This document shows, one piece after another, positions 7,765-17,900 of a stretch of DNA of 64,000 bases; positions within the stretch are counted from its first letter, which is position 1, and the number at the start of each line of letters is the position of its first letter. This DNA comes from Paenibacillus riograndensis SBR5 (lineage in GTDB: Bacteria > Bacillota > Bacilli > Paenibacillales > Paenibacillaceae). The DNA is taken from NCBI RefSeq assembly GCF_000981585.1, contig NZ_LN831776.1:6183187-6247186 (forward strand), in the 5' to 3' direction. The translations under genes and the position numbers were made by a program. Under the pieces are notes generated by a model, which did no database searches, had not been told where the DNA came from, and was given only the letters and a program-made list of their open reading frames with translations.

Positions 7765-9613
7765 AGGGCACAGCCTCCATTTCTGGCAGAATCGAATCTG
7801 AGTAGAAAGGCAGTACAGCCTCAACGCATGTACCCTTCGCAGCCGGCAAATAGCGTAAGCCGTAGGCTTTGCCGCAATGCAGCTGGATTCTGCGGTGAAC
7901 ATTCATCATACCGTATCCGTTCCCCGGCTCGAGGAGCTTGATCCCCGGTTCACTGGCCGGTTTCTCCTGAAGCGCCTCGTTCATCCGTTCCACATCACAG
8001 CCAGTCCCGTTGTCCTCAACGCGCAGCAGAAGCAGCCTGCCCTCAAGCCGGGCCGTAATCGTGATCCTGCAGTCGCTCTGCCGGTCGGTAAACCCATGAA
8101 CGATGGCATTCTCCGCAAGCGGTTGCAAGGTAAGGTGGACCATTCTCGCCTGCAGCAGCCCAACCGGCACTTGAATGATCACCTGCAAATGATCCATCAT
8201 CATTTTTTGAATGTGCAGATAGGCTTCAACCTGTTTGATCTCTTCTTCCAGGGAGATCAGGGTCTGCCCACGGTTAAGGCTGAAGCGAAAGACATTAGCA
8301 AGCGAACGGACAATTTTGCTGGATTCCATATCACCCGCCATAATAGCCCGGCAATTGATTAAATCCAATGTGTTGTAGATAAAATGAGGATTGATCTGGG
8401 CATGCAGCAGCTCAAGCTGCAGCTCACGCCGTTCCAGCTCCTCCTCAAAGGATTTCTCAATCAGGCCATGCAGCGTCACCAGCATGGAGCCGAACGTCTG
8501 GCTGAGCTCATCAACCTCATAGATGCCGGATTTCTGCTGTGGAAGCGTATCTTTAAACCCGCTAACCTCCAGGCGTTGGATGGTAGTTACCAGCCTGGTG
8601 ATCGGAACGGTCACCCGCACCACAATTCTCCGCAGCCAAAAGCCGGCGATTAACAAGGCTGCAGCGACGCTCGCTGCACCGATTGCCGATATGACCAGGG
8701 TGTACCGGCTGATATGGCTCTCCGGAACGATGGTTAAAAGCCGCCAGCCATTTTCGAACGTTTCGGACATCACCCGCTGCTTTTCTCCGTCAATGTTGGC
8801 GATCATCGACTCCTTAGAGGCATCCAATGCGCGCACAACCGGCAATTCGTCTGCAGATTCCAGAAAGCTGTACCGCTCACTGAAAATGACCCGGTTGCCC
8901 TCATCAAGCAACAAATGGTAACCCTGCTCCAGCTCCGCATTGCGGAATACACTCTGAATGCTCCTGATACTGGCCCCAACGATGACCGTGCCGATACTCC
9001 GGCCATCCTTAAGGCTGGTTTTCCGCCGCGCCGAATAGATCATGGCACCTTCCGGCCGGTCTGTCCTCTCGCCCCACCACTCCGTCTGCCGCTCCTTGCT
9101 GCTCAGGCTGCGAAACCAGGGCTGGTTCTTCAGATCATCCGACTTGAAGATGCCCGTCACCGGATAAAAATGGTTTGTTGCCATTTCATATAACCCGCTG
9201 CCTGGCTCCAGCGCCACAGATACGATATAGGATTGCTGTACAGCCTCTTGCGACCGGAAATCGTTCAGCAGGGAAAGCAGAGACAGATTTTGCAGATTCG
9301 CCTGGAGGATGTAAAAGTCATCGACAGCATCAAAGGGCTCCTGATAGGTGCTCTCCAGCAAATTCTCAATGGATTGATTGGTGGCAATAAAAGCGGCGAC
9401 ATTGTTCATCGTGTCAAACTGGTATCCCGCGTTCATGTAGACAAATTTCATTGATTGCTCCGCCAGTTTGAGCGTGTGATCGTTCTGCACCCGGATGAGA
9501 ATGTAGCTGGCAGCCGTAGCAAAAAGGGCGATGAACGTAACGATCAAGACAAAAATCGGGAGGCTGAGTCTGGATAATAGCCGGGAACTGCCCTTCCATT
9601 TGCGTATACGCAT
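7757..9613 (-). CDS. YesM-type membrane sensor histidine kinase
   Basis: The 618-residue kinase has a basic start and a first membrane helix (LPIFVLIVTFIALFATAASYIL, about residues 18-39). A large extracellular Cache-type sensor follows to about residue 290, then a second helix (AIGAASVAAALLIAGFWL), a HAMP linker and a short kinase core. The phospho-acceptor is the H of HAQINPHFIYNTLDLI, typical of the YesM/LytS His_kinase family, and the ATP site has ENAIVHGF and DNGTGCD. The ATG at 9613 follows GGAGGGG. Family members sense oligosaccharides outside the cell, often with the binding protein of the adjacent importer. It forms an overlapping pair with the response regulator downstream. Confidence 0.93.
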   Translation of the reverse strand: MRIRKWKGSSRLLSRLSLPIFVLIVTFIALFATAASYILIRVQNDHTLKLAEQSMKFVYMNAGYQFDTMNNVAAFIATNQSIENLLESTYQEPFDAVDDFYILQANLQNLSLLSLLNDFRSQEAVQQSYIVSVALEPGSGLYEMATNHFYPVTGIFKSDDLKNQPWFRSLSSKERQTEWWGERTDRPEGAMIYSARRKTSLKDGRSIGTVIVGASIRSIQSVFRNAELEQGYHLLLDEGNRVIFSERYSFLESADELPVVRALDASKESMIANIDGEKQRVMSETFENGWRLLTIVPESHISRYTLVISAIGAASVAAALLIAGFWLRRIVVRVTVPITRLVTTIQRLEVSGFKDTLPQQKSGIYEVDELSQTFGSMLVTLHGLIEKSFEEELERRELQLELLHAQINPHFIYNTLDLINCRAIMAGDMESSKIVRSLANVFRFSLNRGQTLISLEEEIKQVEAYLHIQKMMMDHLQVIIQVPVGLLQARMVHLTLQPLAENAIVHGFTDRQSDCRITITARLEGRLLLLRVEDNGTGCDVERMNEALQEKPASEPGIKLLEPGNGYGMMNVHRRIQLHCGKAYGLRYLPAAKGTCVEAVLPFYSDSILPEMEAVPYV

Positions 9614-9715
9614 CGTTGTCTCCCCTCCGTTGATCCTTAAGTGTTTAGGCTCTATTATTATGCTCTACCGCCGGCGCTTTGTCAGCATGGTTTGGGGCAG
9701 CTCCCTGTCAGCTCA

Positions 9716-9755
9716 AAAATCCCCCGCCGGGGAATTGTACCCTGGCGGGAGATTT
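9716..9755 (-). terminator. Terminator after the solute-binding protein gene
   Basis: Minus-strand arms ATCTCCCGCCAGGG and CCCCGGCGGGGGAT pair over 14 positions with two weak pairs and run into TTTTTG. It begins about 20 bases after the stop of the binding-protein gene and separates the importer operon from the sensor-regulator pair. Confidence 0.85.
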
Positions 9756-9775
9756 CGGAGCAGAACGCACAACTT

Positions 9776-11425
9776 TTACTTGCCCGCTTTCTTCTGGAAG
9801 GACTCTTCCAGCTCCTGCAGTATTTTCGCTCCGCCCTGAGCCTTCCATTTCTCGACGAATTCATCGAATTTCTTAATGTCTCCACCCATAATTATTTGCG
9901 TGAATACGGAGTCGCGCATGGTGTTGAGCTCTACCAGCTTGGCGATCTTCGTGGGCGAGTCAAGATAGTTGGAGGCATCGGTAATCTGGAACTTATTGTT
10001 GATCGCAATGCCCAGCGACTCGGACAAGCGCAGCGGCAGCGACTCCAGGTAGCGGGGCCAGCCTGTAAGTCCAGGAGCGAACAGATAACTTTGCGTGCCG
10101 CGGTAGTTGCCATCCTTGTCCTTCATCGTCTGCGGATCAACCAGATCGGTCACGGTCTTCAGCACGCCGTTCTCGATTTTGTAATCCTCACCTTCGATCC
10201 CCCATACCGTCAACATCTGGTTTTCCAGGGACAGGGAGTCCTCGATAATCTTCAAAACTCTTTTCGGATCCTTTGTTTTGACACTGATCGCATTCATCTG
10301 GGAGAAGGGGGCTCCCATTGGCGCAACCGCCGTTCCATCCGGACCGACAAGCGAATCGGTCAAGGCCAAATATTTGTACGGCTCATTGGCCTGATCCGGC
10401 AAGGTCCCATCCTTGGCCAGACTGCCGCTCTTGATCAACTCTCCTGTTTCGATCTGTGTATCATAGCCATTGGGGGTTGACCACCAGCCCATCCATGAGA
10501 ACAGCTTGCCACTGTATAGCTTCGTCCGCTCCTGCTCCTCCTTGATCGTGGGGAATTCCTTGTCAATTAGGCCCTCCGCGTACATTTTTTGCAGGAACAG
10601 CAGCGCTTCCCGCATTTGCGGCTCAATATCATAGTTGCTGAACTTGCCGTCTTTCTCGGTGAAAAAGCCCGGCGTTACGCCAAAAGCACCAAAGATATGG
10701 TCGAAGGAATTGTTAGCGTATTTCTGCTCGCCAATCTGGGCAGTATAACCGCCGAGCGGAATAACATCCGGCATCTCCGTCTTAATCTTCTTGAGCAGGT
10801 TGTAATACTCATCGAGCGTCTTGGGTATGTCCGCCCCTACTTTTTCCAGATAATCCTTGCGCATATCCAAGTTCCAGCGATACCCGGCACCCGGTCCCCC
10901 CTGATAGGGAATACCGTAAATTTTGCCGTTTACCTTGGCCTTCTCGAATACATCCTGTGGAACCTCCCGCATGATATTCGGCGTATCCTGCTCATTGATC
11001 AGATCAGTCAGATCCACGAAGGCTCCTTGCTGCGCATATTTCTGAAAATCGTCAGCAAAGTCGATTCTGACCACATCGGGAATGGCGCCGCTGGCTATTT
11101 TCAGATTAAGCTTTGTTTTATATTGCTGGACGTCCACCATCTCAGGAACAATCTTGATATTGAGCTTCTGCTCAATGGCATGCATGACCACGTCTTTGGC
11201 TGGATCATAGGGCTTGGAAATGTCCTGCGCCTTCATCCAATTGAGCACATAAGGCTCCCCGGCAGCCAGCGGTTCAGTTCCCGGTGCAGATGACGCAGGG
11301 GATGGTGACGTAAGGGATGACGCACTGCCTTCTTCATTGCTTTTGCCGCAGCCCGAAAGCGCTACGCTTCCGGCCAGAAGGACGGCAAGTACGCCAAACG
11401 ACCAAATTCTTTTTTGTTTAGGCAT
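9776..11425 (-). CDS. Carbohydrate ABC importer, solute-binding lipoprotein (family 1, LplA-like)
   Basis: The protein (about 549 residues) has a lipoprotein signal ending at LSGC (cysteine near residue 26). It then has a Ser/Pro/Thr/Gly linker and a large type-1 periplasmic-binding fold, with YVLNWMKAQDISKPYDPAKD and repeated aromatic motifs. Its size is that of LplA/YtcQ-type oligosaccharide receptors. The ATG at 11425 sits 11 bases after AGGAGG; a TTG at 11431 is a possible alternative with five-base spacing. It lies last in the importer operon after two permease genes and ahead of a strong terminator. No ATPase gene is present; importers of this class commonly share an MsmX-type ATPase encoded elsewhere. 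The substrate is not identifiable, but the linked GH105 and GH36 enzymes suggest a uronate- and galactose-containing oligosaccharide. Confidence 0.92.
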   Translation of the reverse strand: MPKQKRIWSFGVLAVLLAGSVALSGCGKSNEEGSASSLTSPSPASSAPGTEPLAAGEPYVLNWMKAQDISKPYDPAKDVVMHAIEQKLNIKIVPEMVDVQQYKTKLNLKIASGAIPDVVRIDFADDFQKYAQQGAFVDLTDLINEQDTPNIMREVPQDVFEKAKVNGKIYGIPYQGGPGAGYRWNLDMRKDYLEKVGADIPKTLDEYYNLLKKIKTEMPDVIPLGGYTAQIGEQKYANNSFDHIFGAFGVTPGFFTEKDGKFSNYDIEPQMREALLFLQKMYAEGLIDKEFPTIKEEQERTKLYSGKLFSWMGWWSTPNGYDTQIETGELIKSGSLAKDGTLPDQANEPYKYLALTDSLVGPDGTAVAPMGAPFSQMNAISVKTKDPKRVLKIIEDSLSLENQMLTVWGIEGEDYKIENGVLKTVTDLVDPQTMKDKDGNYRGTQSYLFAPGLTGWPRYLESLPLRLSESLGIAINNKFQITDASNYLDSPTKIAKLVELNTMRDSVFTQIIMGGDIKKFDEFVEKWKAQGGAKILQELEESFQKKAGK

Positions 11426-11462
11426 GAACAATAAGACCTCCTCGAATCAATCTGTGTGTATA

Positions 11463-11482
11463 TTTACTCTTGAGAGAGTAAA
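11463..11482 (-). other. Small stem-loop between permease and binding-protein genes
   Basis: TTTACTC and GAGTAAA form a perfect seven-base stem with a six-base loop in the 92-base gap. It has no T-run, so it looks like an intercistronic mRNA processing or stability structure, such as those that raise binding-protein levels over permeases. That role is inferred. Confidence 0.35.
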
Positions 11483-11517
11483 CCAAAGTTGAAGGACATC
11501 CTGGAGTTGCCAGGCCT

Positions 11518-12393
11518 CTAGCCTTTAACCGATCCAATCAGCATGCCCTGCTCAAAGAACCGCTGGACGAACGGATAGATGATCATCATCGGCAGAGCTA
11601 CGATTACAATCGCCGCCATCTGAATGCCGATTGTCGGCGGCGGCGCGGAGCCGGCCGTCTCAAGCAACTCCGGCGGCAGGCTGGAACTGGCAATGATCGT
11701 CCGCAGTACTAGCTGCACCGGCGCTTTGGACCATTCGCTGGTATACAGCAGAGCGTTGAAGAAATCATTCCAGTAAACAACCAGGTAGAGCAAGCTCACT
11801 GTGGCAATCACCGGCATGGACAGGGGAAGTACAATTCTCCACAGAATCCTGAACTCTGAGGCGCCGTCGATAGAGGCGGACTCCTTGAGGCTTTCCGGTA
11901 TGCCCTCAAAAAAAGATTTCATCAGGATCATATTAAAGGCACTGTATGCCATGACCAGAATGAGTACATAATTGGTATTCAGCAGGCCCAACTGCTTGAT
12001 TGTGATATAGGTCGGGATCATGCCGCCTTTGAACAGCATAGTAAAGACAAAGTACAGCATGATTACCCTTCTGCCAGGCAGCTTCTTCTCAGCCAGCGAA
12101 TAAGCTGCCGTAACCGTGAGCACCAGGGCAAGCGCAACACCGCACACCGTATTGCGGATGGTATTGCCGTAAGCATTATAAATCATAGAGCCTTCCTTCA
12201 GCAGATAATCAAAGTACTGGAGGCTGAAGGAGGTAGGAAACAGCACCAGGCCGTTCTTCTCGCTGTAAATCTGATATGGTGTAACGGACACGGACAGCAC
12301 ATACCAGAAGGGCAGAACGATAATCAGGGTGAGGATGGTGAGGATGATATAATTGGAAACGGCAAAACCAGTCTCCCTTTTTGACGTTTTCAT
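11518..12393 (-). CDS. Carbohydrate ABC importer permease (LplC/YtcP type)
   Basis: The 291-residue inner-membrane permease has about six helices, from YIILTILTLIIVLPFWYVL to the last helix AAIVIVALPMMIIYPFV. It has the cytoplasmic EAA-loop pattern ESASIDGASEFRILWRIVLPLS that docks to the ATPase, and its end, FVQRFFEQGMLIGSVKG, is highly typical of the LplC family. A longer frame to 12432 exists, but the ATG at 12393 is preceded by GGGGGG with ten-base spacing. The longer version would overlap the upstream permease. It follows the other permease by 19 bases. Confidence 0.94.
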   Translation of the reverse strand: MKTSKRETGFAVSNYIILTILTLIIVLPFWYVLSVSVTPYQIYSEKNGLVLFPTSFSLQYFDYLLKEGSMIYNAYGNTIRNTVCGVALALVLTVTAAYSLAEKKLPGRRVIMLYFVFTMLFKGGMIPTYITIKQLGLLNTNYVLILVMAYSAFNMILMKSFFEGIPESLKESASIDGASEFRILWRIVLPLSMPVIATVSLLYLVVYWNDFFNALLYTSEWSKAPVQLVLRTIIASSSLPPELLETAGSAPPPTIGIQMAAIVIVALPMMIIYPFVQRFFEQGMLIGSVKG

Positions 12394-12412
12394 CGGTTTT
12401 ATTCCCCCCTTG

Positions 12413-13363
12413 TCAGAAAATTCCTGAATCATTGACTTTGGCAGCGATGTGATTGGTAAGGAGCACCAGCACGAAGCCGATCAAGCCCTTGATGACGTCA
12501 GCAGCCGCGGCCAGGCTGAGGTTGAACTGCTCAATACCTATGCGGTAAATGTAGGTGTCGAGAATGTCCCCTACCTCAAACACCATGGGATTGTACAAAT
12601 TAATCACTTGGTCCAGCCCGGCGCTCATGACCGTCCCCACCCTGAGGATGAAGATAACGATGATTGTACTCGTAATGCCCGGAAGGGTCACATGCAGCAT
12701 CTTCTTGAAGCGCGTTGCTCCATCCATAGTAGCTGCCTCGTAAACCTCCGGATTGAGCCCGGCAATAGCAGCTATATAGATAATGGCTGCCCAGCCCATC
12801 TCCTTGAGCGCATCCGTGATCACAAGAATGGTCCGGAAGTATGCAGGCTCAGCAAGCAGGTAAGCAGGCTTTCCGCCAAAGAATTCAATAATTGAGCTGA
12901 TCACGCCGGTCTCGGGAGAGAGCAGCAGGGAGATAATCCCGCCATAGACCACCCAGGAGACGAATCTCGGCAAGTAAACCGCGGTCTGCAGGGTCTTCTT
13001 GAACCAGACTGTGCGGATTTCATTCAATGCCAGCGCCAGCACGATCGGGCTGAGAAAGCCGCTGAGCATTTTGTACAAGCTGATGAGCAGCGTATTCAAG
13101 AAGGCATTACGGAACATTTCAGATTCAAACAGCATGCGGAAATACTTAAACCCCACCCAATCACTTGCGGAAAAGCCCTGAATGACGTTATAGTCCATAA
13201 AGGCTATGCTGATCCCTTTCAGGGGCAGATAATCAAAAACAAAAACCCAGGCAAATGCGGGAAGCAGCAGGATATATAGCAGCTTGTACTTCCACACCCT
13301 TCTAAACTCCCACCTGGACTGCGGTTCCACTCTCTCAGCTATCCTAGTAGTTTCCATCCCCAT
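12413..13363 (-). CDS. Carbohydrate ABC importer permease (LplB type)
   Basis: This 316-residue permease starts the importer operon. It has the long basic N-terminus and first helix LLYILLLPAFAWVFVFDYLPL with the LplB-type phrase KGISIAFMDYN. About six helices follow, and the EAA loop is YEAATMDGATRFKKMLHVTLPG. The ATG at 13363 has AGGAGG nine bases upstream. The promoter and cre-like operator at about 13407-13435 drive it together with the second permease and the binding protein. Confidence 0.94.
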   Translation of the reverse strand: MGMETTRIAERVEPQSRWEFRRVWKYKLLYILLLPAFAWVFVFDYLPLKGISIAFMDYNVIQGFSASDWVGFKYFRMLFESEMFRNAFLNTLLISLYKMLSGFLSPIVLALALNEIRTVWFKKTLQTAVYLPRFVSWVVYGGIISLLLSPETGVISSIIEFFGGKPAYLLAEPAYFRTILVITDALKEMGWAAIIYIAAIAGLNPEVYEAATMDGATRFKKMLHVTLPGITSTIIVIFILRVGTVMSAGLDQVINLYNPMVFEVGDILDTYIYRIGIEQFNLSLAAAADVIKGLIGFVLVLLTNHIAAKVNDSGIF

Positions 13364-13406
13364 CCAACTCTCCTCCTGTCATCTTCTCTCTCTGTCTATT
13401 CAAAAC

Positions 13407-13435
13407 ATGTAAGTGCTTACATCTACTATATTAGC
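13407..13435 (-). promoter_or_regulatory. Promoter with cre-like operator for the lpl-type operon
   Basis: On the minus strand a -10-like TATAGT (13426-13431) lies 16 bases after CTGACC. Just downstream is the inverted repeat ATGTAAG-CA-CTTACAT (13407-13422). It matches the CcpA cre pattern TGTAANCGNTTACA at 13 of 14 positions, the only change being at the central CG. Its place at the probable transcription start would give repression by steric block. CcpA control is established for such loci generally; binding here is inferred, and another regulator could use this palindrome. Confidence 0.45.
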
Positions 13436-13620
13436 TGAAATGACCGGGTCAGGTAACCGGAGCGAAGGACAATAATACCCGGGAAAAGTCGCGTTTCTCA
13501 TCCCGGACAAGCTAATCCCGGGGCAGCAGCCCCAAAATAACCCCACAAAGTGGGGCCTTTGCATGGAAGCTGATTCAGGTACTTTGCGGGGACCCCAATA
13601 TATACTTTCTGGCGCAAGTA

Positions 13621-13656
13621 GAAACGGTACCATCCTTTTAAGGACGGTACCGTTTC
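13621..13656. terminator. Near-perfect 16-bp inverted repeat
   Basis: GAAACGGTACCATCCT and AGGACGGTACCGTTTC pair over 16 bases (one G-T) around a four-base loop. It lies about 110 bases after the GH105-type gene and upstream of the importer operon. There is no clear T-run on either strand. It could be a processing stem, a weak terminator or an operator. The rest of 13364-13763 shows no gene that I trust. Confidence 0.45.
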
Positions 13657-13763
13657 AGCGAGAAATAGAAGGATAATTTATAGCGGGAAACATATAAATT
13701 CGCTTATATTTTAAAAAAAGAGGATGCCTTACACACGGGAAATCAAGCCTCGATTTCCAAGCA

Positions 13764-14813
13764 TTATTCCTGGCTCTCCTTTCGGCCCGGCGCCTTGGCA
13801 AGCAGCATAAGCACCAGCCCTTGACCATACAGCGCCGGGTACACCGGAATACGGTTGTAGGCCTCCACGCTATCCATTACCGGCGTTCCGCCGGATACGC
13901 CGTCCACTACTCCAGCCTCGGAAATATAAGGGAGGATAGCCTGCAGTGCTCTCTCTGCAGCGCTTTCGTAGACTGGGGAGGCATCCACCAGCCCTTGCTC
14001 CATCGCTATCTGCAACCCATAGGCGATTCCTGCGCTTCCGGAGATTTCCCGGTAGAAACCCGGCTGATCCATTACCGTGCTCCACAGGCCATCCTTCTGC
14101 TGGAAGGAGACCAGACCGGCCAACAGGCAGCCATACCGCTGGCCCAGCTCGTCTGGGATCGCTATCAGGGGGGCAATTTCTTTCACAATCAGCGGCACGC
14201 CTGCTGCAATCCAAGCGTTGGCCCGGGTCCAGCGTGCTCCCGACATATGGTCGCCGGAATTGCAGTTCCAGCCATGGAACAGCACATGATGTTCTTTGTC
14301 ATTTAGCAGACGGAGATGAATCAGTACCTGCTTCAGCGCTTCTTCCGCATAGCTTTTGTTCTCTACGAGCTTCGCGGTGCGGGCCAGAAACAGTACAGCC
14401 ATGAAGATAGTGTCTGCCCAGACCTGTTCCGAGAAATCCGCCTTCTCCGTCACCGTATGCTCCAAGGCCTGCTCCCGGGTCTTCGGCGCTTCCTTGAGAA
14501 GCCAATCCGCAATCCGAACCGCCTCTTCCTTCAGCCACTCGTCCCCCGTCAGGCGATACAACGCCGGAAAAACTGCATAGGGAGCGATGGAGTTGATGAC
14601 CCGGGTTTCCTCCGCCTTGTGCTTGTTGCGGGCGACCCACTCCGTCAGGAAGACCAGCACCTCCGGGTCCCCGCTGGATTCATAGTACTCCAACAGAGCG
14701 ATAACGCCGACCCCCGGCACCCAATCCCAATTCTCAATGTTCATTCCCCAGTTGTTATCGTGTTTCCCGGTCATTTCTTTCCACACCCTGTTTGCAACCG
14801 TTTGCAGCTTCAT
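13764..14813 (-). CDS. GH88/GH105-family unsaturated glucuronyl/rhamnogalacturonyl hydrolase
   Basis: The 349-residue cytoplasmic enzyme (no signal peptide) belongs to the (alpha/alpha)6-barrel family that removes unsaturated uronic acid from the ends of oligosaccharides released by polysaccharide lyases. Key motifs are QVWADTIFM, with the expected catalytic Asp at residue 134, and HMSGARWTRANAWIAAG. The helix-rich repeat layout and length fit YteR/YesR relatives. An ATG at 14918 is open, but it lacks a ribosome site. The ATG at 14813 follows AAAGGAG by eight bases and gives the normal N-terminus MKLQTVANRVW. A candidate cre site overlaps the first codons. It lies downstream of the secreted glycosidase gene and upstream of the importer, consistent with processing of imported oligosaccharides. 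Confidence 0.88.
   Translation of the reverse strand: MKLQTVANRVWKEMTGKHDNNWGMNIENWDWVPGVGVIALLEYYESSGDPEVLVFLTEWVARNKHKAEETRVINSIAPYAVFPALYRLTGDEWLKEEAVRIADWLLKEAPKTREQALEHTVTEKADFSEQVWADTIFMAVLFLARTAKLVENKSYAEEALKQVLIHLRLLNDKEHHVLFHGWNCNSGDHMSGARWTRANAWIAAGVPLIVKEIAPLIAIPDELGQRYGCLLAGLVSFQQKDGLWSTVMDQPGFYREISGSAGIAYGLQIAMEQGLVDASPVYESAAERALQAILPYISEAGVVDGVSGGTPVMDSVEAYNRIPVYPALYGQGLVLMLLAKAPGRKESQE
14792..14806 (-). promoter_or_regulatory. Candidate cre (CcpA) site in the start of the GH105 gene
   Basis: The plus-strand sequence TTGCAACCGTTTGCA fits the cre consensus WTGNAANCGNWNNCA at every defined position. It starts seven bases inside the coding region, where CcpA roadblock sites are often found. 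Chance matches to this degenerate pattern occur, so the call is an inference supported by location in a sugar locus. Confidence 0.5.
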
Positions 14814-14977
14814 GGTTTCTACTCCTTTGGCTATTGTTATTCCGGTCAACTCCATAAGCCACAGCGTAAAATCAGCAGGAACATATCTATTGGCTCTCCT
14901 TAGGATCCAGTTGACCATGTACGTCTATTGCACCATCCGGCAGCCGGGAAAGGCTTTGGCTCCCGTTCGAACATATC

Positions 14978-17900
14978 CTATGTTTGATGATGTCCGTATT
15001 CCTCCGGTCGGAATTTTGCCACCTGCCGAGATGCAACAGCATCCGCTTGAAATGGAGTCCATATCACACCCGCTGCAGAAGGCATAGACGCTGTTCTCAT
15101 CCTCACCTCCAGACCGTTCACACTCCAGTTGCCTGCAGCATCACGGGCGTAAACGATGAATGTATATGGCGTATCCGCATTCAGGCCTGTAATGACGGCG
15201 GATGTTGCTGTGGCATAAACGCTGTCTGTGACTGTACCGTAGACCGCATCCGTAACACTGCCGTGCACGCTCATAGATACACTGTCCCCCCAGATGATCC
15301 GGTATCCCGTCACAGCTGTGTTATCCTGAGCTTCCGTCCAGTTGAGTGTCACACTGTTCGTTGTCACATCCGATGCTGTCACTGCAGCATACCCCGGCCA
15401 AGTGGGAGACTCCGAATCAGCAGACGGCTCCGGAGGCGTGTAGTCTATGAAAATAAAGGAATCATACAGCGATGTGTTCTTAGAATCAGCCGTCCCCTGG
15501 GTCCATTGAACAAAATCATCCCGCCCGTTCTGAAGATCCGCATCGTTAACAGCGATGTTTAATCCGATTCTGCCTTCAAGCTCCGGCTTCAGATCTTTGA
15601 TATAGGAGGCAGGGAGCTGGAACTCATAAATCGTCCGGTGCGCCGCCTCGTCCCGGACCGCCTCAAACGGTGTTAGACCGCTCACATCCCCATTCGGATT
15701 GGGCTGCGTCGAATTGAATATATTGATGAGCCGCCTTCCATCGTTAGCCAGTGCAAAGCCCCATTCCGTGTCATCCGGCCCATAAGGGGACTCCCTGTTG
15801 TTCAGCGGATCCAGACTGACCTGCACAGAGTCGTTCTTCCACATGTTCGCCGGATTCTCCGACTGCTTGTGAATGTCATCCTGAACCGAAACGGCGACAT
15901 ACATTCCTTCAGCATTCCATTTGGCGTATGCTGCCGCCTCCAAATTGCCGGGATCCCGGTAACCGCTTGCATGCTGGGACTTGCTGCGGAGATGGAATGG
16001 AAAAGCATCCTCCCAATCACTCAGGTCTCCGTCAATTGTCAGACCATGCGCCTGCTGGATCAGGTTGAACTCAAGGGGCAGGGAAGGATCATGGTAAATA
16101 AGCTTGTTCTTGTCCGTCTCTACAATCTGCATATCAAGGGTATACTCATTAAATGGCAGTCGGTCATGGTAAGTCCAAAGGAAGTCCAGACGGACGCTGC
16201 CGCCTTTTTGCAATCCGCTGAAGGTGTCTGTGGTTAACGGCTCAAGAAGGACTCCATCGGGGCCTTTCACGATGACCTTGCCCGTCTTGGAAAAAGATGA
16301 GGTTCCCGTCAATTGCACGGACAGCACATCCAGTTCCTCAATGGTCTTCTTGACGGGAATCAGCTTCACATCCAAACCGTCCTCCACCGTCAGCTGCACC
16401 GTCTTCGTATCGAATACCGCGCCATTGTACAAAATCTCAAACGAGATATCGTAGCGGCCTTTCAGTGTGTTTTCCGGTACGAGAATCGAATAGGGCAGAT
16501 CAATCGAGCTCCCGGCGGGGATAGTCACTGCCTCAAGCAGTTGCACATTTTGTGATGACTCCCACCCATCCGGCAGATGAAGCTTCACCGTCACCTGCTG
16601 AGGAATATTGGTATTATTCACGAGGGAGAGCGTAATTGAATTAGCGTAACCCGCTTCTGCGTTTGCCTGAGTCGGCACCGCATTGGCCATCACTCCGATG
16701 AATTTCGCAGGCTCGGAATCCGAGATTGCGGCAGCCGCAGAAGCAAACTCCCGTGCCAGCAGATTATAGGCATAGCTGTCCGCATATCTTCCCCGTGTGT
16801 AGGCGGCATCCGCCAGCCTGCCGTACCTGTTCAAGCGCAGCACCGCCGATGTGGCGACTGGCATCACGCTGTAATCACCTTTCTTGGCGTTGAACGCTGC
16901 TGTTACGTCTTGTACGGAGACGGCATAATCCAGACTGTTCGCATCTGTGCCGTCAAGTGCGAAGCTCAACGCCACAGATGCGCTCTCCGCCATATTGTAC
17001 AGCGTCTCCAGCGCCACATAAGCGGGAGCCTGCTCCAGAGACCCGCTCTTGATTTGACCAGCAATCTTTGCCATCAGCGTGTAAATATCCTTGATTCCCT
17101 GCTCTACGCCTGCTGCCTGGCTCCCCCCCGTCAACGCTGTCTCCATCAGTGATTCTATGCGTGAAAGCTCCGTCAGATCAGCCTGGATAAGAGCAGCATT
17201 GCCTGCCGTTTGCACCTTGCCCAACTTAGTGGATGCTTCCTGCAGCTTGCCCTGTAAAAGCTTGACCGCCGACTGATACACAAAATCGGTTGATGCACCC
17301 GTGATGTAAACTGGCGATCCGGATACAGCCAGCTGCAGGTCTCCGCCGCCTGCCGGTGTTACAGGCACTGCAGTACCGTTGATATCCTTGATGCTTACAC
17401 CCTCTGATCTAAAGGGTAGCGTGATTGTGCTGACAGGAAGCTTGACAGCCGGATCATCCTTGTGGTCTACTTTTTTCCAGGCTGTGATAACGGGTACGCC
17501 ATCGTTCAGGAACACGTGAATGGCAATGTCCGGATTCCCGGTATCCCAGGTTCCGATATACCGGGATTTATCCAGAGTGGTCATCAGTTGATTGACAGCG
17601 GTGTAAGCCAGCTTCGGCCGGCCGTCATTATCCGTTAGCCCCCAGAATATGTCGTAATACCGGTCATCCGTACCATCGTTTTTGTAATTGTAATATTCAT
17701 ACGCCTTTATCTGATCGGTAACCATGTAATTCAGAAATGCGCGGACGATGTAGTCCCGCTGCGTTTCCTCCGACACGGAAGGATAACCCGCCGTGGCGGT
17801 AGGCCAGCCTCCCTCCGTCAAATAATAGTCCTTCCAGCCGCCGTATGCGTTTACAAGATCCTTCACACCATTTATAATGTTCTGCAAATTGTCGTCCGGC

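Noticed and set aside
13400..13633. 77-codon minus-strand frame in the gap before the lpl-type operon
   Set aside because: It covers the promoter and operator of the operon, has a poor start, and resembles no protein.
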